From: Spongiactinospora sp. TRM90649
Lineage (GTDB): Bacteria; Actinomycetota; Actinomycetes; Streptosporangiales; Streptosporangiaceae
Reading direction: 5' to 3'
Assembly (NCBI RefSeq): GCF_029382225.1
Contig: NZ_JARLTC010000025.1
Coordinates: 1 to 64,000 of the forward strand
Length of the DNA: 64,000 nt
Numbering within the stretch: the stretch's first letter is position 1; each line of letters begins with the position of its first letter. This document shows positions 60,430 to 64,000 of the stretch, in pieces. Under the pieces are notes generated by a model. It had not been told where the DNA came from. It did no database searches and saw only the letters and a program-made list of their open reading frames with translations. The position numbers and the translations under genes are program-made.

Positions 60430-61203
60430 TCAGCCCTGGGGTGGGACCGCTAGTTGGCGGTCTATGCGGTCGTATTGCTGGAGGGCCGTGTGGAAGGCCG
60501 TCGGCTCGACCGCGTTGAGGCCGCTGTATGGGTGGCTGCTGAGCTGGACGAAGATGACGCCGACCACGACCACCGTCACCCGGATCGCGTCGCTCACCGC
60601 GGTGGCGAAGCTGGGGCGGATGCCGAGGGTCCAGGGCATGGCGATCACCAGGGCACCGGAGATGGCCATGGAGATCATGAAGACGTCTTCGAGCCGGTTT
60701 CCGGCGTCTTCGGCGCGGACCGTGCGGGCGTGGCTGAGTTCGGACGCGCGGGCGAGGGCCTCCTGGCGGAGGTTCTCGTGGGTGTCGTCGGCCGGGCGCA
60801 TGCGCAGCAGGGTGCCGCGGATCTCGTCGAGCGTGCGGTCGGGCAGCGGCGACAGTTCGTCGTCGGTCATCAGCGGCCAGTCGAGGGTGATCGACTGGGT
60901 GGTGTACTCGCGGACCTGCGTCTTGACGGCCGCGGCCTCCGGGATGGGCGAGACCGCCCAGTACAGCTCGGTCAGGGTCTCGCTCTCCGCCGCGGCGTCG
61001 CTGGCCGCGGCGGTGACGGCGTCCTTGCACAGCACGACGGCGTAGGCGAGGACCAGCAGGTAGACCGCGAGGGCGAGGTTGGCCGCGAAGTCGACCGCGC
61101 CGAACCGCTGTTCCTCGTTGTCCTGTCCCTTCTTCCTCAAGGTGACGATCATCAGAACCAGGATCACGAACGCGGCCGACGCGGCGATACTGACCCAGCC
61201 CAT
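60430..61203 (-). CDS. DUF4239 (bestrophin-like) membrane protein
   Basis: A 257-residue protein with two N-terminal helices (~4-22, ~38-60), a central helical region (~80-185) and two C-terminal helices (FMISMAISGALVIAMPWTLG; VTVVVVGVIFVQLSSHPYSG). The HPYSG motif and ILVLMIVTLRKKG start fit DUF4239 membrane proteins, which are loosely related to bestrophin channels. The function is not established. The ATG at 61203 has GGGAGG 6 bases upstream, so the longer frame to 61254 is not used. Confidence 0.82.
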   Translation of the reverse strand: MGWVSIAASAAFVILVLMIVTLRKKGQDNEEQRFGAVDFAANLALAVYLLVLAYAVVLCKDAVTAAASDAAAESETLTELYWAVSPIPEAAAVKTQVREYTTQSITLDWPLMTDDELSPLPDRTLDEIRGTLLRMRPADDTHENLRQEALARASELSHARTVRAEDAGNRLEDVFMISMAISGALVIAMPWTLGIRPSFATAVSDAIRVTVVVVGVIFVQLSSHPYSGLNAVEPTAFHTALQQYDRIDRQLAVPPQG

Positions 61204-61294
61204 GGGGACCTCCCAAGCGCACACCAACGGTGAGACTACTGAGGGTAATCGCACGAGTACGCGATTTCTCGCGTTTCGGCGAGGTCCACCAGAT

Positions 61295-61978
61295 TCAGGT
61301 GCGCAGCTCGTGAACTGCGGCGATGAAGTCGCGGGTAACTCCCCGCAAGCCCGGCAAATGAGACAGGCCCACGAGACGGACCACGAGCGGCACCGTCATC
61401 TCGATCAGCCGGTACGAGCGCGCGCAGTCCGGCGAGGTGTCGTGCACCCAGAACAGCACCACGCCCATGGACATCAGCCACAGCAGTTCCGGCAGTTCGG
61501 CCCGCAGTTCCTTGTCCATCCGGTCGGCGGATCCTTCGACGACCTGCCGGTAGATGGCGATCGACGCCTCGCGCGACGGACTGGACTCGGCGCTGAACGG
61601 ACTGAGCGGATTGCTCGGCTCCGCCGCGTGTTTGAAGAACTTGACCGCGAACTCGTGGTACGGCTCCGACACCCGGACCCACGCCCGCAGCACGCCGGAC
61701 AGGCGCGCCTCCAGCGAGGTCTCGGCGGCCAGTACCTCCTGGCATGCCTCCTCGTGCTTCTCCTGGGCGCGGTCGTAGTACGCCTGGATCAGCGCCTCTT
61801 TGGAGGCGAAATAGTAGTAGGCGTTTCCCACGGAGATACCGGCCTCGGCGGCGATGGCGCGCATTGTCGTGGCCTCGTAGCCCCGGGCGCGGAAGAGGCG
61901 TAGCGCCGTCTCGACGATGAGCTGGCGGGTTGCCTCCGAACCTCGGTTCCGTTGGGTCGGTTCAACCACGTTCGTCAC
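61295..61978 (-). CDS. TetR-family transcriptional regulator
   Basis: A 227-residue TetR: HTH at ~15-62 (LIVETALRLFRARGYEATTM, ISVGNAYYYFASKEALIQAY) and a large C-terminal domain (AVKFFKHAAEPSNPLSPFSA, MGVVLFWVHDTSPDCARSYR). The AYYYFASKEALI loop is typical of regulators of envelope or lipid genes, but the target is unknown. GTG 61978 starts it. It is divergent from a secreted-protein gene across ~145 bp and 91 bp upstream of the DUF4239 gene, either of which could be its target. Confidence 0.9.
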   Translation of the reverse strand: MTNVVEPTQRNRGSEATRQLIVETALRLFRARGYEATTMRAIAAEAGISVGNAYYYFASKEALIQAYYDRAQEKHEEACQEVLAAETSLEARLSGVLRAWVRVSEPYHEFAVKFFKHAAEPSNPLSPFSAESSPSREASIAIYRQVVEGSADRMDKELRAELPELLWLMSMGVVLFWVHDTSPDCARSYRLIEMTVPLVVRLVGLSHLPGLRGVTRDFIAAVHELRT

Positions 61979-62122
61979 TGTACGTCCCGTCCCCCTGCTC
62001 GGTCATGAACCCTAACGGTGATCACCAGCGCACCGCAAAGACTCGCGCCCCCCAGGACTCAGTCCGCCGGAAACGTGGGATTGATCCTCCTGCGGAAGGG
62101 CAATCCGCGAAAAGGGATCAAC

Positions 62123-63076
62123 ATGGGGACCAGTCCCTGCAAACGGGGGCCCGTGCGGTTCGCCGCGTGTTTGTTGCTCGCCGTACAGACTTCCATCATC
62201 GCGCCGACCCCGGCAGGAGCCGACGCCGCACACGCCCGCGTCGCCGCCGGCACGGGGACGGATACGGGAACGGACCCGGCCGGAAGACCGGGCACGTCCG
62301 GGATGTCGTACATGCCACACATGCCATACATGTCGCATGTGCCGCACGTGCCGTACATGCCGGACGGCGACCAGCCGGTCGCCGAGCCCGTCCCGGAGCT
62401 CACGTTCGACCTGGCCGAGGTACTGCCCGCGGACTCCGCACTGGGGACGGCCCCGCCCATCGGGACCGTCGAGCCGGTGCGGGCGGCACAGGTGGCCGAG
62501 GCCGTCCAGGCACTCAACCACGGCCGGACGACCCACTCCGCCGGAGCGGCCACCAGAGCCACGGGAGCCACGGCGGCCACCCGGTCGGTCTACGCCGCCC
62601 GGATGCGCACTCGGGCGACCGGGGAGGCCACCGGGAACGCGAAACGGTCCCGCGCCAAAGCGGCCCGCGCCAAGGCCGGCGCCGTACGGCTCGCCCACCG
62701 CACCGCCATGCGGCGCGTCAAGCGGGCCGGGGTGAAGTGGCATTCGTCGGGCGGGTGCGTCGATCGCGACGTGCGTTCCTGCACCTCGCTCGCCTCCGTG
62801 CGCGCGGGCACCATCTCCTCCGTGATCGCGCTGCGCAAGAGCAGCCAGTGCCCGATCAAGATCACCGGAGGCACCGAGGCCGGTCACGCGCCCGGCCCGT
62901 TCAGCCACGGAAATGGATACAAACTGGACATCACCCTCAACGCCTGCGTGGACCGCTTCATCACCCACAACTACCCGCTCTACAGCGTGCGTGGGGACGG
63001 AGCGCGCCTCTACCGCGGCCCGAGCGGCGACGTCTACGCCAGAGAGAGCGACCACTGGGACATCCTGTTCCGGTGA
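62123..63076 (+). CDS. Secreted M15-like (hedgehog-fold) protein with Met-Pro repeats
   Basis: A 317-residue protein with a Sec signal peptide (~1-33, FAACLLLAVQTSIIAPTPAG). Residues ~60-80 hold a Met/Pro/His/Tyr repeat (MPHMPYMSHVPHVPYMP). A basic Ala-rich region follows. The C-terminal ~115 residues carry SHGNGYKLDI and ESDHWDILF, which match the HxxGxxxD...H zinc pattern of M15 D,D-peptidases and relatives, plus two Cys pairs. It may act on peptidoglycan peptides; this is inference. AAGGGA lies before the ATG at 62123. Confidence 0.7.
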   Translation: MGTSPCKRGPVRFAACLLLAVQTSIIAPTPAGADAAHARVAAGTGTDTGTDPAGRPGTSGMSYMPHMPYMSHVPHVPYMPDGDQPVAEPVPELTFDLAEVLPADSALGTAPPIGTVEPVRAAQVAEAVQALNHGRTTHSAGAATRATGATAATRSVYAARMRTRATGEATGNAKRSRAKAARAKAGAVRLAHRTAMRRVKRAGVKWHSSGGCVDRDVRSCTSLASVRAGTISSVIALRKSSQCPIKITGGTEAGHAPGPFSHGNGYKLDITLNACVDRFITHNYPLYSVRGDGARLYRGPSGDVYARESDHWDILFR

Positions 63077-63112
63077 TCGCCCTCCCACGGCTTCGGGCGT
63101 GCCGCCCTCGCG

Positions 63113-64000
63113 TCAGCCGCTGAGCTCCGCCGCCAGCAGCTCGGCGATCTCGGCGGTGTTGAGCGCCGCCCCCTTGCGCAGGTTGTCGCCGCAGACGAAC
63201 AGGTCGAGCGCGTTGGGGAAGTCGAGCGCCTGGCGGATGCGTCCGACGTAGGTCGGGTCGGTGCCCACAACGTCGGCCGGAGTCGGGTAGATCCCGGCCG
63301 CCGGGTCGTCGAGCACCACCACGGTCGGCGCCTCTTCCAGCACCGCCCTGGCGTCGGCCACCGTCAGCGGCTCGGCGAACGTCGCGTGGACCGCGACCGA
63401 GTGGGTGGTGATGACGGGAACCCGCACACAGGTGGCGGAGACCTTCAGGTCGGGGATGCCGAGGATCTTGCGGGACTCGTTGCGGACCTTCAGCTCCTCG
63501 GACGCCCAGCCGTCCTCCTTGAGCGAACCCGCCCACGGCACGACGTTGAACGCGATCGGCGCGGGGAACGGCGAGTCGGCCAGGTCGGGGACGGCCTTGC
63601 GCACGTCACCGGCGACCGTGCCGATCGTGCGGTCGCCCGCCAGGGCCGCGACCTCGTCGTAGAGCCGCTCGGCCCCGGCCGCGCCCGCGCCGGACACCGC
63701 CTGGTAGGAGGCGGCGACCAGCTCGCGCAGGCCGTACCTGCGGTGCAGTGCGCCGAGCACGGTCATCATCGACAGCGTCGTGCAGTTCGGGTTGGAGATG
63801 ATGCCCTTGGGGCGCTCGCGGACCGCCTCCGGGTTGCACTCGGGCACGACCAGCGGCACCTGCGGGTCCATCCGGAACGCGCCGGAGTTGTCCACGGCCA
63901 CCGCGCCGCGGGCGGCGGCCACCGGCGCCCACTCCGCGGACACCTCGTCGGGAACGTCGAACATGGCCACGTCGACGCCGTCGAACGCCTCGGGCGACAG
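63113..64000 (-). CDS. asd: Aspartate-semialdehyde dehydrogenase, 5' end beyond the window
   Basis: About 296 C-terminal residues are present; the NADP-binding N-terminus continues past position 64000. The catalytic Cys is in ISNPNCTTLSMM, and the active-site His region is VITTHSVAVHATF. The segment AASYQAVSGAGAAG is characteristic. The enzyme reduces aspartyl phosphate to the semialdehyde in the lysine/threonine/methionine and diaminopimelate pathway. The protein ends at AELLAAELSG, the usual family end. Confidence 0.93.
   Translation of the reverse strand: MSPEAFDGVDVAMFDVPDEVSAEWAPVAAARGAVAVDNSGAFRMDPQVPLVVPECNPEAVRERPKGIISNPNCTTLSMMTVLGALHRRYGLRELVAASYQAVSGAGAAGAERLYDEVAALAGDRTIGTVAGDVRKAVPDLADSPFPAPIAFNVVPWAGSLKEDGWASEELKVRNESRKILGIPDLKVSATCVRVPVITTHSVAVHATFAEPLTVADARAVLEEAPTVVVLDDPAAGIYPTPADVVGTDPTYVGRIRQALDFPNALDLFVCGDNLRKGAALNTAEIAELLAAELSG

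Overview
The window is very GC-rich (roughly 70%). Codon third positions are mostly G or C, GTG starts are common, and many neighbouring genes overlap by 4 bp. It carries F420/flavin LLM oxidoreductases, a SARP regulator, a PucR-type regulator, an LCP protein, a fused MrpAB and a pair matching the Streptomyces SCO5388/SCO5389 proteins. Together these point to an actinomycete chromosome, most likely Streptosporangiales or a close relative. That placement comes from recognising families, not from a database search.

Layout. 0-5.8 kb: small regulatory and stress genes (XRE regulator with a HAD hydrolase; LysR divergent from DoxX-AhpD), a frameshifted RloB defence-gene remnant, and a non-coding stretch with two copies of a structured repeat. 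5.8-13 kb: a PfkB sugar kinase, then a complete Mrp Na+/H+ antiporter operon (mrpAB fusion, C, D, E, F, G). 13-25 kb: a tightly coupled operon of unknown substrate (NCS1 permease, LLM oxidoreductase, M24 hydrolase, threonine-synthase-like PLP enzyme, second LLM oxidoreductase) with a divergent PucR-type regulator, followed by TetR, PaaZ and a D-aminoacylase-like amidohydrolase. 24.4-26.7 kb: a small ESX-like group (EspC-like protein, double YbaB-domain protein, PASTA membrane protein, zinc-ribbon protein). 26.7-29.5 kb: an SRPBCC protein behind an elaborate palindromic operator whose likely TetR partner is broken, then two proteins sharing a GDKVGRDKY signature. 29.7-32.3 kb: glucose dehydrogenase and 6-phosphogluconate dehydrogenase.

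32.3-44.1 kb: a parS-like site, an LCP cell-wall ligase with a long disordered tail, an HTH-transmembrane-WD40 fusion, the SCO5388/5389-like pair, an LLM gene interrupted by a G18C12 tract, rnhB, and a LysR/aminotransferase divergent pair. 44-50 kb: a secreted Cys protein, then an AfsR-type SARP-NB-ARC-TPR regulator preceded by three heptamers at an exact 11-bp period; a second copy of this array lies beyond the gene. 50-64 kb: zinc-ribbon protein, TetR, GNAT, HxlR, SURF1, an amidohydrolase, YkvA, a proline-rich anchored protein, a secreted M4 peptidase with a chitin-binding-like tail, a gene-free kilobase with a third repeat copy, a DUF4239 membrane protein, TetR, a secreted M15-like protein, and the 3' part of asd.

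The features most worth following up are the dispersed hairpin repeat with a compensatory base change, the paired SARP-type arrays, the uncharacterised five-gene catabolic operon, the GDKVGRDKY pair and the operator with a broken regulator. No tRNA, rRNA, CRISPR array, intact transposase or prophage was seen.
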